Shown here piece after piece: positions 22,544-32,682 of a stretch of 64,000 nt of DNA. Position 1 is the stretch's first letter. Each line of letters begins with the position of its first letter. The position numbers were made by a program, and so were the translations under genes. The notes beneath the pieces are model-generated. The model had not been told where the DNA came from and did not search any database. It worked only from the letters and a program-made list of their open reading frames with translations. Origin of the DNA: Bremia lactucae (Eukaryota > Oomycota > Peronosporomycetes > Peronosporales > Peronosporaceae); the NCBI RefSeq assembly GCF_004359215.1, contig NC_090619.1, forward strand, positions 2,108,065 to 2,172,064, in the 5' to 3' direction.

Positions 22544-22893
22544 AGCTCAACTGAGTACTGTAAGCAATAATTGCTGCCTTAAATTGGCTCACGGGCAGAC
22601 GTGGCTGGCGATAGGGCCTTGTTCACATCTTAAAATGTGTTCAGTGATTCTAGACGTGGCATAGTACCCAAATTATTGTCGTTTGTAATGCCTCCTTTAC
22701 AAATTAACTTTAAAGAGATATATTAATTCTAGGCTGTTGGTACTGTACCTTAATTTACCGTAGCGGGTTCATTTTGTGTCTGTTCATTCGCGGTGTATAA
22801 TCGAGGCAAATCGACTTCGATACTGATCGCACAGCTGCAAGCTTCAATCAGCGTAAGACAACTCTTATTGCTTCATTTGTCGAATTCCCCTCT
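22544..22893. other. Intergenic, 3' UTR of EF-P and upstream of the FDSAD gene
   Basis: No open frame or repeat of note. AT-rich 3' UTR-like sequence lies to about 22,740, then mixed sequence. No clear promoter motif. Confidence 0.5.
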
Positions 22894-23370
22894 TTGCGAA
22901 GCTCTCACCTTATAATGGCCAATATGACAGAAGTAGTTTCCCGGCCCCAGGACAAACTCAAGCACCACCTCATAGACGACTGCCCGCATGCCGTGGCGTT
23001 AACTATGATTCAGCGCCACCGCAACAACCGGCAACGCTTTGATTCGGCCGATTACGAGATGTCGAAATACGGTTCCAGCTCGTGCGCTGGATGCTCATGC
23101 AACAAGGGCGCGCCGTTGGATGGAAATGACTTTGAAAGTGAACCAGAGCCTGGCTCAACCAATTGTTATAAGCAGCTTCGATGTTTGCGTCTGCAGCGCT
23201 TTGACTCTGCTGACTGGGTACTGCAGACACAATGCACGCAGCAGAGTCTTTTAAAGGGCCATTTGACGACTAACATGGCGCAAAAGCTAATTGATCGACA
23301 TGCGCTAAAAAGGTGTGCCTTTGTAGGCCCAGTTGCCGTGAGGAATACTGGACACAGCGCAATTTTATAG
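22894..23370 (+). CDS. Small protein with two endosulfine-like FDSAD motifs
   Basis: An intronless frame of 158 aa; Met8 or Met11 are alternative starts. It contains RQRFDSADYEMSK (46-58) and, 54 residues later, LQRFDSADWVLQ (100-111). The ENSA/ARPP19/Igo family carries FDSGDY or FDSADY, whose serine is phosphorylated by Greatwall-type kinases to inhibit PP2A-B55. Here the core QRFDSAD is present twice. The two DNA copies differ at five of seven codons, all silently, which argues for selection on the peptide. Between the motifs lies a Cys-rich, then acidic stretch (SCAGCSCNKG, ESEPEPG). Overall similarity to ENSA beyond the motif is weak, so the function is inference. Other possibility: an unrelated low-complexity protein. 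Confidence 0.5.
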   Translation: MRSSHLIMANMTEVVSRPQDKLKHHLIDDCPHAVALTMIQRHRNNRQRFDSADYEMSKYGSSSCAGCSCNKGAPLDGNDFESEPEPGSTNCYKQLRCLRLQRFDSADWVLQTQCTQQSLLKGHLTTNMAQKLIDRHALKRCAFVGPVAVRNTGHSAIL

Positions 23371-24090
23371 CAAAGGACATGTCATACAAATGGCATCTGT
23401 GCAGTATGTATTTAAGTAATGTGCTGTATCATCTACAATGTTGAAGTGTCGGCATGGACACGCGAACAAGATTTTCGGCACATGTCACCGGCACACAACT
23501 TTACACAATTTTAAACAATAGAAAGTATGTTGTTTCGTTGACTCGTGACCTTTTTTACCTAATACCTTGATAGCGCTGCAAATACTACTAAAATATACAT
23601 AAAGTACAAATTAATAATTTGTCTCCGTCAATGTTGACCAAAGTACTAGCACTTAAAACTTAGAATTTATAATAAACCTTATTTATTGCTGTGAGATCAA
23701 GAGCTTATGAATCATCTACGGGGTTAACCAAAAATTTCCTTCTTAAGATATTCTTAAATTTCTTAAGAAGGTCTAATTTCATAAGGATACAGCATCTACG
23801 TGATTTGATGCTAACAATCAAAAATTCTTGGTTTGCACATTTTTACATAAAAGGGATTACATAAATTGTAGAGCATATTTCTTTATACGCTGCACTACAT
23901 CCTCAATAAACTACTTGTTTACCACGAGCATTAACTACTCGCACTCGCACTCGCCACACTGAGGCTCAAATCTGCACATGTTGCGGCCGCGTATGTGTCT
24001 ACCCTCCCTGAAAGATCGCAACCGGTCGCAAAAGTGCGACTTCTTCCTTATCTTTAATGTCCTGGTCCTTAATGCCGCTGTGACTAGATT
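23371..24090. other. Convergent intergenic region
   Basis: AT-rich sequence between two converging genes, presumably both 3' UTRs. A short self-complementary stretch (CTTAAGATATTCTTAAATTTCTTAAG, split by the AT core) lies near 23,741-23,768. No gene seen. Confidence 0.5.
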
Positions 24091-26004
24091 TCAAACAGCA
24101 TCATCTAGTGTGAACAACACGGCTCCAGCAGTTTCAAAATCGCTGCCATAATGGCAATGTCGATTCCGACTATTGGCCTCGGTTTCATCATAAAAATCCT
24201 TGTCAATATCGCTATTCTTTTGACATGTCGATGCCGAGTCTTCTTGCCCCTGCTGAAGCGCCATTGCGCGATTGTGCGAAAGCTTCCGAGCTTGCTGAGC
24301 CAGGCCATTCGCGTAATTAGCCGCAATTATAATATTCTTCGCACGAGCCATGGCCCCTTCGAATCCTTCATTATCATCGCGATTGCTCTCGGTATTTCCA
24401 TGAATACAGGAGTGGGCAGTATGCATCGGTCCGAATGCGAAGGGTCGTCTCTTCATCGAAAAAGTGGGCGAGCCCGAGGAACTCGACGTAGTCGACTCGT
24501 CGTCCGTGTGGTTGTCAATATCATCCGACCCATCCTCAGGCTGTCTTTCAGTGTTGCCCATGCGCGATTGATGCAAGCGAAAGGCTTCGATTGAGATGGC
24601 CAAATCTGCGGGACTGCCTCGGCGTTTGGCTGAGAACAGGGCTTTGTTGCGCATGACAAGACCGTCACTAAACGAACGGCCTGGAAAATTTGCCTTTGGC
24701 ACGCCCATAGCTGAATTCGCCGTAGCACCTTCACAGGACCCTGATGAGAAGGCCTTATACTCAATCAGTCGACAACGCACAGGGTCAAGAAGATCGTCAT
24801 AGGACCGACGCTTGGTGATTTCTTGCTCTGTGTCACGGGTAGACACCGAAAAGCTCTGCGCTCGACCAAGTATGCGATTTTTATCGTCCAATAGCCAATT
24901 TGTGCTCTTGGAACTCAAGGATGGAGCTCGAGACTGCTCCAAACTGCTCTTATTGTAACGCGACAATTCGCGTGCTTTTATAACACAGGCAGTACAAACT
25001 CGAAGCTGTCGCTCACCAATTTCCGGCACATGGGTACTACGGACTGAGCTACACGAGCTGCAGCAAACATCCCCACACTTCAAGCAATTATACCGGCGAC
25101 GACGTACACAAAACTTTTTCGAGCAGATCCGGCAGTGATCTTGTTCGCCCATGGGAACCACATTTTGAGGAAGGACAATCTCTTCCCGACCTACACGAAA
25201 GCTCTCCGTGTACTTTAGAATCCCGTTAATGCACTTTTCAACGTGCGATTGTATGGCCGAGTTCGCCACCCACGCAGGAAGGTCCCCATTCTTGTCAAAA
25301 TTGCACGTATACGTCATCCGCAGCTCACCCGAGCGCTTGGTCGAGTGGTACATGAAACCAATTAGTGGCACAAGGTCGCGTGTGTACTTCGGCGACTCAG
25401 CAAATGCTGAGAGTCCGACAGGTGTATCGATGGATTCCATGATTCGAAAAGCCGTTCGCTGTCCCTGCACGTCCTCAATCATGTCGACATATTCGAGCAT
25501 TAAAAGGTCGCGATCTTTAGCGAATGGACCGGAGCTCTTAAAAGCGGCCCATTTGAGCGCAACGTGACGGTGGGGTGCCGCTGGAGTGGGCATAATGATA
25601 TTGTGAACCACGGCGCCATCGACAAAATCGGATGACAGCATGGCCATCATCTGCTTAAACGACGCCGTTGTTGGCGTAATGAGTGAGGCAGCTACGTCTT
25701 CGATATTACAGGTAAATCTACTAACGGCGTGGACATTACACGGTACATTTGTTGCAGCATCGGCACGAAAAAGAGAGACCCCGTGCTTCTCGTGTACGAG
25801 CTCCCAGGGAATTCCACCAAGCAAGTCCGTGGCTTCCAAAAGACTTGTAATCATTCGCTTGGCCAGCGTTGCGAGTCGTTCACACTCTTTAACGCATATT
25901 AATTCAGATTCCTTAGGATTGTCTCTTTCGTCCGTGTTGGCTTTGGTGACGGAACCCGAGTTCTTAGCAAGTACTGATCCAGTCGACGGACAGTACTCGG
26001 TCAT
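24091..26004 (-). CDS. START-FYVE domain protein
   Basis: A single exon of 637 aa. A START-like lipid-binding domain spans about 60-265 (contains GIPWELVHEKHGVSLFRAD and KWAAFKSSGPFAKDRDLLML). A FYVE-type zinc finger spans about 291-340 with Cys at 291, 294, 307, 310, 318, 337 and 340, a basic patch RRRRYNCLKC (301-310) and RVCTAC. The N-terminal WxxD motif of classical FYVE domains is missing, so PI3P specificity is uncertain. The C-terminal 300 residues are Ser-rich and probably disordered. START plus FYVE is a common oomycete architecture and suggests lipid sensing at endosomal membranes. The start is the first Met of the frame. Confidence 0.92.
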   Translation of the reverse strand: MTEYCPSTGSVLAKNSGSVTKANTDERDNPKESELICVKECERLATLAKRMITSLLEATDLLGGIPWELVHEKHGVSLFRADAATNVPCNVHAVSRFTCNIEDVAASLITPTTASFKQMMAMLSSDFVDGAVVHNIIMPTPAAPHRHVALKWAAFKSSGPFAKDRDLLMLEYVDMIEDVQGQRTAFRIMESIDTPVGLSAFAESPKYTRDLVPLIGFMYHSTKRSGELRMTYTCNFDKNGDLPAWVANSAIQSHVEKCINGILKYTESFRVGREEIVLPQNVVPMGEQDHCRICSKKFCVRRRRYNCLKCGDVCCSSCSSVRSTHVPEIGERQLRVCTACVIKARELSRYNKSSLEQSRAPSLSSKSTNWLLDDKNRILGRAQSFSVSTRDTEQEITKRRSYDDLLDPVRCRLIEYKAFSSGSCEGATANSAMGVPKANFPGRSFSDGLVMRNKALFSAKRRGSPADLAISIEAFRLHQSRMGNTERQPEDGSDDIDNHTDDESTTSSSSGSPTFSMKRRPFAFGPMHTAHSCIHGNTESNRDDNEGFEGAMARAKNIIIAANYANGLAQQARKLSHNRAMALQQGQEDSASTCQKNSDIDKDFYDETEANSRNRHCHYGSDFETAGAVLFTLDDAV

Positions 26005-26161
26005 AGTGGTAATGTATTTAAGATTGCAACTGCTGTGTATTGTCTAGATGGGACTAAATGGAAAAGGCATGTAGAGTATTTCTTGAACTGCGACGTCCGC
26101 GTTGGAGCTCAAAAGCGAATCTAACTCGTTTGCGGATTCGCGCCTCTGGCGTTTCTCGTCG

Positions 26162-27392
26162 GACGTAACAGGTCAGTTGGCTCTACTTGACCTTTATTTA
26201 GCGCAAGTAAACGGCTAGTGAGCGGTAAATCGCTTCTATTTTGTCACTGACGTTTTTACTACTACGGCCCAGATCGTTCGGAACATCGATTAATCACGCA
26301 GACGCGTAACAATCCGCCCTCCCAGACAGCCCGTGCCCATAAACATTCAAATATAGAGCTATTGAAGGGGCACTTATTCAACGTGTAACTTATACTCTTC
26401 TCTGATTGGCCCGTACGATATAATCTGCAATGATAAAATGACTTGCGACTTCTTGTCCGAGAGCGTACTATCAACTTTGGATCCAGCCCGAAGGCTTCAG
26501 CGCATCTGTTCGTCGAATAGTGACTTAATCAGTCGACACAAGAGCTTGATTGCAGTAGCGCTATGGTAAAGTTGCGCGCGCACATAACATTTCGATTTTT
26601 TCTAATCCATCCGGACAACATTTTTGACGGCGAACTAAGAATCAACAAAAATCTCAATTGTTCGGCCTTAAAAACAGTCGTTCTGTGATCAGCCAATTTT
26701 ATTGGAACATCCAGATAGTAGTCGTCTCCACCCACGCACCCCTTATTAATTCTTGAAACTGTTCAAAGCTTGAGATATGGAAAGTCAGCAGCGTGTTATG
26801 ACTTGTGTGTTTCAACTCGACATGCGTTGGGAGATTTACAGTTTCCTTTCTAGCCCCAAAGGAAGGATTGGCGTTACTATTTCATTATGAAAATACATTA
26901 CCTTATTCTTTGATAACTTTCTTCGATGCACTTCGGAGACTTTCCATGCATGAAAGCAGCCGTTGGTTTGCAGTGTGACATGGGCAAAAATCCTTCGACT
27001 TCTGCTTCAACAGTGCATCACAACTTCAACCGAAGGGAGAGAGAAAGCTGCATGATACGTTTGTCGCCTTTGCATTTAGCTTAATTTTAAATAAACTTGT
27101 AAACGCTCTTCTCTTAGCGGCATCTGCCCTCTTGGAGCTAGCTAGTTACCTACGAGTTTCTCAGCCAGTAAGCATGGTCTAGTATAAGTGGGATTGTGTT
27201 TGGCAACGTGGTGCGTCATTGGGCGCCAGCATCGATTAATGGCTGTGTCAATCTGTCTAACTATATGCTCTGGACATAATATGGTTTTAATAGTTGGTAG
27301 CAGTTTATAAAGTGGTCAATTCAAAAGACTATACTATTGTAACCTGTGGGTTAAGAATTGATTTTGCGTGCTTTCAATTGCAAAGTCAAGCA
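26162..27392. other. Upstream region of the F-box/DUSP gene
   Basis: No convincing gene. Short minus-strand frames (60-70 codons) look random. The final 150 bp are the likely promoter of the F-box gene. The same holds for copy 2 (32,683-33,913). Confidence 0.5.
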
Positions 27393-28724
27393 ATGGAGCA
27401 CCTTCCCGACGGTCTTCTAGCCCACTTGTTTTCCCTCCTACCTTCTCGCGACGTGCTCCAAATAGCTTGTACCTGCCAAGCACTGTCTCCTTCCTCGCCA
27501 TGCGTCCAGCTGGCCCTCGAACGTGTAATTACGCGGTGTTCTAGATTAAGTTCTGTCACAAGCTTCCTGCAAGCGTCATCCACCCACTGGCCGCGCTCGC
27601 CTTCTGTCCTTCGCGGCGCAGAAGTACTTTATATTAAGAATTTGCTGGCCTGCTCGACCATACGATCGTTTGAGGACAAGGATTTGTGCTCCCCTAGAAG
27701 CGTCGTTGTGAGCCGCGCATGGCTAACAGCTTTCAAAAAGCGAAGCCAAGACTTTGAGCAGTATCTGCTACAATTTCGTCAAACAAAACGACAGCAAAGG
27801 CGGCAGAACGCGGCGAAGAAGAAGGACAAAACAATGTACGACAGGCTTGGTATAGCTACGAATTCGTCGCTTATTGAGGCTGGAGCCATGATCGTGTGTG
27901 CCCACAACGTTCTTCTTCCTGCTGTACAATGTGTCGGCCGCAACCGACGGGCCATTATCAGTGGAGAGATGTACCGCGAAATTGTCGCCTACGCACCCGA
28001 ACTCAGGGGATTTACGTTGGGATCTTGTCGCGACTGTCCCAAGTGTGTGTTGGAGCAAGATACACGAGAGCTTGAAGCCGAAGAGAAGAAAAGAACGCGG
28101 TTTGAAAACGAAATTGCTGGTTCCGAGGAAATGCTAGAGCTACTAGAGAGAAAAAACGGATTTCCAAAGACTTTGTTTTCTCCAGTGGAGAATGGAAGCA
28201 GAAGACAGCAGCAACTGGCGCCTCATTTGTCTGTAGGCGGGAAAAGCAAGTACGCAACGTATTTTTTGGTGCCCAAGAAATGGCTCAACAAGTGGCGAAA
28301 ATTTGTACGCAGTCAAGGCAAAGATGCTCCTGGACCAGTGCTAAATGCAGAGCTGGTGTGTTTGTCGCATCAAAGGACCATTGTGCCACCCTACATCTCC
28401 ATGTTCCTTTCTGGATTTTCGCTAGAGCAATCGCTTAAAGCAACCCAAGCGTACGTGGTTTTTTGTGTGATGAATGGTTGGGATGTGAATTGACGTTTAA
28501 GAAAATTGCTGTGATCTTGCAGGCACGGATCTATACCAGCCCGTCAGTATGAAATTGTAACATTCAGCGAGTGGGAAGCGTTGTACAATCGATATTGTGC
28601 TGAATTTGCGGTTGGTTTTGACGTGATCAATGGGGCGTATTACTGGAGGACACAAGAGTGCCAGATATGCAATTATGGCATTGGCGGCGGTTCGTCGTCT
28701 TCGCAACGAAACTCACGGCGCTAA
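27393..28724 (+). CDS. F-box protein with two DUSP-like modules (copy 1)
   Basis: Two exons, 27393-28450 and 28523-28724; the intron is GTACGT...CAG and splits an Ala codon, giving 419 aa. Residues 1-35 form an F-box (MEHLPDGLLAHLFSLLPSRD), so it should bind SKP1 in an SCF ubiquitin ligase. Two modules of the USP48/DUSP kind follow. The first has C-x2-H...C-x2-C-x2-C (about 165-218, ends SCRDCPKC). The second, about 285-405, has YFLVPKKWLNKWRKFV, GPVLNAELVC, C-x2-H and a final C-x2-C (CQICNYG). No USP catalytic domain is present. A basic coiled stretch (KRQQRRQNAAKKKDK) lies at 132-146. The frame is open upstream to 27294, but Met at 27393 directly precedes the F-box. DUSP modules usually bind protein partners in deubiquitinases, so a substrate-receptor role is inferred. 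Confidence 0.72.
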
Positions 28725-28770
28725 CGCAGACACGCTGTGCTACACATGCATATGTACTGGATCTTATTGA

Positions 28771-29058
28771 ATGATGTGTGCAAATCTTTATATCGAATTT
28801 CTATTATGTGCTTTAAGCCACCGCCGTGACGAAGATACCTTCAGACGCGCTCCTATAGAATTCCTACAAAGCATCGGATCTCTTGATATGCAAGTGCTTC
28901 ACAATGCGTGGGAGAAAGTGGACAAGGATGGGCACACCTCGCCATTTGCACACTCGAGTATTATTGATAATTTGCGGCTAAGACCAAATCACGGAGTGGA
29001 AATTGGTTTGCTCGAGCTTGTGGCTTTTGTGCTCTTTCTAGACACCTTAGAGCCTTAA
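28771..29058 (+). CDS. Short hypothetical open frame (copy 1)
   Basis: 95 codons starting MMCANLYIEFLLCALSHR, ending in a hydrophobic stretch. No family recognised. It lies 46 bp after the F-box gene on the same strand and could be part of its 3' UTR. An identical frame is at 35,292-35,579. Weak evidence. Confidence 0.25.
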   Translation: MMCANLYIEFLLCALSHRRDEDTFRRAPIEFLQSIGSLDMQVLHNAWEKVDKDGHTSPFAHSSIIDNLRLRPNHGVEIGLLELVAFVLFLDTLEP

Positions 29059-30295
29059 CGAACTGAAAGAGCGCCTAAGCTAGCATGTTCGAATGGAATT
29101 TAGAGTAAGTCTATCGCGTCATTGGCGAATATCCTGTTTAAATTGGCGTAGTTGGATTTGACGTACTAAAAATGTTGTTGGCTTACGTGTTCAGGTGAAG
29201 GAATCATCCGCTTTTTCATTTTTGTATTGCTTTATAAAGAAACAGAAATGAAAGAGGCTGGCGATCTTTATGATCGTTTTAGAGTCTTAGGGTCAAAGTA
29301 GCGACATTTTGATCGATAATTTGAGTGCCGATGATTTATGAGTGTTTTGCACTTTACAAGAATAACTTTGTCTACTTGGAGCTAATAGTTTAATGATAGG
29401 AAGAATGAAAGTAAATACGGTCTTAAAATAAACGTCGAATTACCAAATTACGAACCATTTCCGAATGACTCGCACCGGTAAACTATTATTATCAAAAGCT
29501 CAATTCATTTGCCATTAATTTACATTTGCTATAGGTATTTTGACGCAGAGCAGCGGGCAACACAGTGTACGCTTCTCACGCACGCTGTCTTTTGCAACAT
29601 TTCAGGTCGGGGGCATACGTGCATACGTGCATCCATGTATTCTTTAGTTACTTTTAAATGGAGCTGAAGCTGGTTTGCTGTGTTGGTCTCACAATATTAT
29701 AGTTCAATACTGAATCAAACCAGTAATTAAAAAAAAGATCAATCGAATTACCAGCATCACACGAGGGTTTCCAGCACGTACGGGGCGCCGAATAGTCGCG
29801 TAATTCTGAGCGTCGATTTCGTTTATAGATTAATCGACTACTGCGTAAGACAGCGAATCCAAGTATGCCTTATATTGATCTATATTTTCATGCAAGCTCT
29901 TTATTGTTTTCACAGCTTTATAAATGATGACCTCGATCTGGAAAGTGAAGTGTGGGAATCAATAGGAGGCGATGGAACTTTTGAAACTCGTCAGTGAATT
30001 TGAAAGAATCAGGTAGTACACCGAAATCGCTCGCGACTCGTTGCTGGTGGCGTCGTACGTGTGGGTCTAGCCGATTGTAAATGTGAAATCATCGCCAAAT
30101 TCTGATTGTGTAAGATGGAGCGACATTATGATTATAGAAGCAAATTTAGCTCTCGAGAAACTTAGAAACTAAGACACATGAACATTAAAGGTGGAATACA
30201 AACAAAAAAACCACAAAAAATAATTTATTGTAATGGTGACAACTAATCAACTTAAACCGTATGCGTAAAGATCAACCTCCTAGCTATTCTTCCTT
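29059..30295. other. Intergenic AT-rich region
   Basis: No gene or known repeat seen. One short direct repeat (GCATACGTGCATACGTGCATCCATG near 29,612-29,637, counted in its 8-bp units) is present. The region is repeated in copy 2 at 35,580-36,816. Confidence 0.5.
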
Positions 30296-31055
30296 CTATA
30301 AACCATCTCGAGCCGATATGAGGGCAAAAGTGGTTAGTAGGAAGTCAGCACAAAGCACCACCCGTAATGAGGGACGGCACCATTCGGTCGCATCTTGTAC
30401 AAACAGTGTCAAGTGAAAAAATGTCACACTTACATATTTCGTCGTGCAGCGATACAAATAAATTGAAAGCCTTATCTTCATCTCCATTCCACAGTCGTAA
30501 GCACTCGCGCGCGGTGGAGATCATGTTGACGCAGTATCCAGCATCCTCGTCGTAGGTCGCAAAAGCTTGTAGAAGACGAGTGGTACTTCGCTTTTCTTGA
30601 CTTGTTGCTCCTGGAATTCTTGAAACGTCCGTTGATATCTCTTTGTAATGTGGGCAACTGCCGCACATACATAAATAGTGCTTCACTCGAATCGAGCAAT
30701 TATCGCCTTGACTTGCCTCGCTCCAATCCGAGTCGTCACTTGTCGAACAATCCATTTGATCATTGGATATGTCGAACTCCTTCGTAAACGAGGATCTTGA
30801 GTCGTCGTGCTTCTGAACATCATAGTTGTAATGAACCGCCGCCGTGAGATCGTCCGTTTGACAGGCGACGTCAACAAAAAGAGGTGTTTTCTCCCTCTCG
30901 TCTGTTGCGCCGGCCATGAAGAGCTTTGAAAGCTTCAATAGGAAAACTCCTATGTACTCGGACGCGGTGGCCAGCATTGAGGTCATGGCGAGCATGCATG
31001 TTTGCTTCTTCACTTTGAAGACCGTTGAAATTATCGAAAAGCTTGTAAAGACCAT
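30296..31055 (-). CDS. Truncated TBC-domain (Rab-GAP-like) protein (copy 1)
   Basis: A frame of 236 codons (31055-30345). Residues 138-205 resemble the front half of a TBC domain: the Arg-finger motif IxxDxxR is present (ISTDVSR, 140-146), and LLQAFATYDEDAGYC matches the second conserved block. The usual YxQ is changed to YCV (174-176), so the Gln finger is lost. A possible 40-nt intron (GTAAGT...ACAAG) near 30,436-30,397 would switch to a second frame ending at 30,296, but no further TBC motifs appear. The N-terminal 120 residues are acidic and Ser-rich with a hydrophobic start. It is either a degenerate GAP or a gene fragment. Confidence 0.5.
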
Positions 31056-32558
31056 TGCTGTGAATGAAGAAATTGAATAATGAGGATCAAACTACTGAAT
31101 GCAGTTGGCGCGATTCCTGCATAGACAGATCTATTGAAGAGACTTTTTTCTACATCAAAGAGCTACTGTAACATTTTCAAAGACCCCCCTTTGATCATCC
31201 AGAATCATCAAAAGAGCACATTGGAAAAGTCTCTGTCCCATCAATTGTGAAAGGTTTTGAATGAACAGTAGCATTTTATTTAGTAAATAAAGAAGCATAT
31301 GCTCCGAAAGTGGCTCATCAAGCCGTGTGTCTCTGCTGGAAACTTTTTATTAAATTAAAAACCGAATCATAGGATTCGAACCCATAAACTCTCTCACATC
31401 ACTCCGGTAGTGATCCATCAAGCGTTGAGTCTCCGCTTTAATATTTTTTATGAGAAATAAATTAAAAGCAAAATTAGACACTTGGTTTTGCGTTGTCATG
31501 ACTTATTCGCGCCCGTTTTGCGCGATTGAATCGCCTTCCTATAAAATCAGTTATAAGAGCAGTCGCGCACCAATAGGTACTTAGCGCCCTTATAAGGTTC
31601 AGGCGCGGAGGCGTGACGCTAGTTACTCTAGCAGCAAGAACGCCGGCAGTGACGGGCTTCCTTCCTTGCGACGCATCGCGATGCGCTGTACAGCCAAGAT
31701 TGTGTTTTAATTCGCAGAGCGATGCCCATCGAGAATTTTTTGGCAAAGTACTAGGCAACTAATGTCTCGTGGCGTAACAAGTACGATCACTTTTTAGCAA
31801 AGGCCTTACACTTTTCTGCACTATTGATCTGCGGGACTTTGAGGACACCAATTGTGGTTGGTCGCCGGGATTATTAGTATCAGTCTCGACCAAGTGGAAT
31901 GCTTTACGGTGACGTCAGAGTGCACTACAAAAGAAGAGCAACTAAAGCTGTGCTGCTTCTATTCTCTCGCCTGCTCATGGATCTCTGACCGTCTAAAAAA
32001 ACAATACTAACAACGGACTGTGCGCTCCGAGACGGGCATGTGGTCAAGACGAAGACATCTGATTAATTGCACAATTAATGACGGTATGGACGGGATCAGC
32101 AGAGGAGAATACATATAAGCTAAGTATCTGTATACGAAGATAGAACACTTGTTGCTCACAAGATGGGTTTGCTGTCGGAAAATAGGACTTTGTCGACTTC
32201 TATTTAGCCAGCTGAGAATGCAATTTATCAGTGGCAGTAGGAGCAATCGGGTGCAAGCTTAATTTGAGAACGAACACAACTGTGGAAAGCATTAAAAAGG
32301 AGAGAAGATTTTGTTAATAAAACAATGGTCAACTATTTGTAAAGTTTCTACTATAAGCTGCTGTCTCTAGACTTGGAGATGCTTCGCTATCCGACATGTA
32401 TTACAGCACGCCGTGAAAACTTGGACTCGACTGGGTTGCTGCGTTCGTCGACTCTCGAGATCAACTGGCTGTGCTCGAAGTAGAAATCTCAAAGAAAGCA
32501 GGTTTTTGATTTTAGTACCCGTGTTTTGGGAAAGGATCGCCGTTTCACGCAGCGGTGC
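31056..32558. other. Intergenic region, copy 1
   Basis: Contains the tRNA-related repeat described separately. A minus-strand frame of 94 codons (31758-31474) shows no recognisable domain. Otherwise nothing seen. Repeated at 37,577-39,080. Confidence 0.5.
31310..31470 (-). repeat. tRNA-related SINE-like repeat (copy 1)
   Basis: On the minus strand the sequence contains a near-perfect pol III B box and T-arm (ATGGGTTCGAATCCTAT) preceded by a perfect hairpin (TCACTACCGGAGTGA) where the anticodon arm would be. The acceptor ends do not pair, so it is not a functional tRNA. The unit CATCAAGC...GTCTC...TTTTTAT is repeated on both sides (about 31,318 and 31,417). The same copy is at 37,831-37,991. 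Confidence 0.4.
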
Positions 32559-32681
32559 ACAATCGCTAGCTTACAGTAATTACATTATTGATTTTAATGG
32601 GAGCAAATGCTAACGTGTGCAATGGAAAGGGAAGACGATCACTTCACGTCGTGGAGCTATCTATCGACATGGCTAGGATCA
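32559..32681 (+). pseudogene. Start of ankyrin-repeat gene, cut off by the N
   Basis: Identical to 39,080-39,201, including GANANVCNGKGRRSLHVVEL, then interrupted by the N at 32,682. It is the contig end of the ankyrin gene seen complete at 39,090. Confidence 0.6.
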
Positions 32682-32682
32682 N
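32682..32682. other. Single N at the junction of the two 6.5-kb copies
   Basis: The only ambiguous base in the window. It sits exactly between the end of copy 1 and the start of copy 2, as expected for a scaffolding join of two overlapping contigs. Confidence 0.95.

Larger units (their letters stand above)
26162..32681. repeat. 6.52-kb direct repeat, copy 1
   Basis: From GGACGTAACAGGTCAGTTGG at 26162, this stretch repeats at 32,683 with a constant offset of 6,521 bp. Every open frame compared is identical in both copies up to about 32,500. The only differences I see are around 32,503-32,516 (one extra base and a shifted AG), about 165 bp from the N that ends this copy. Confidence 0.95.

Noticed and set aside
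31474..31758. 94-codon minus-strand frame as a gene
   Set aside because: No domain, no coding-like composition, no neighbouring exon, and it overlaps repeat-rich sequence.
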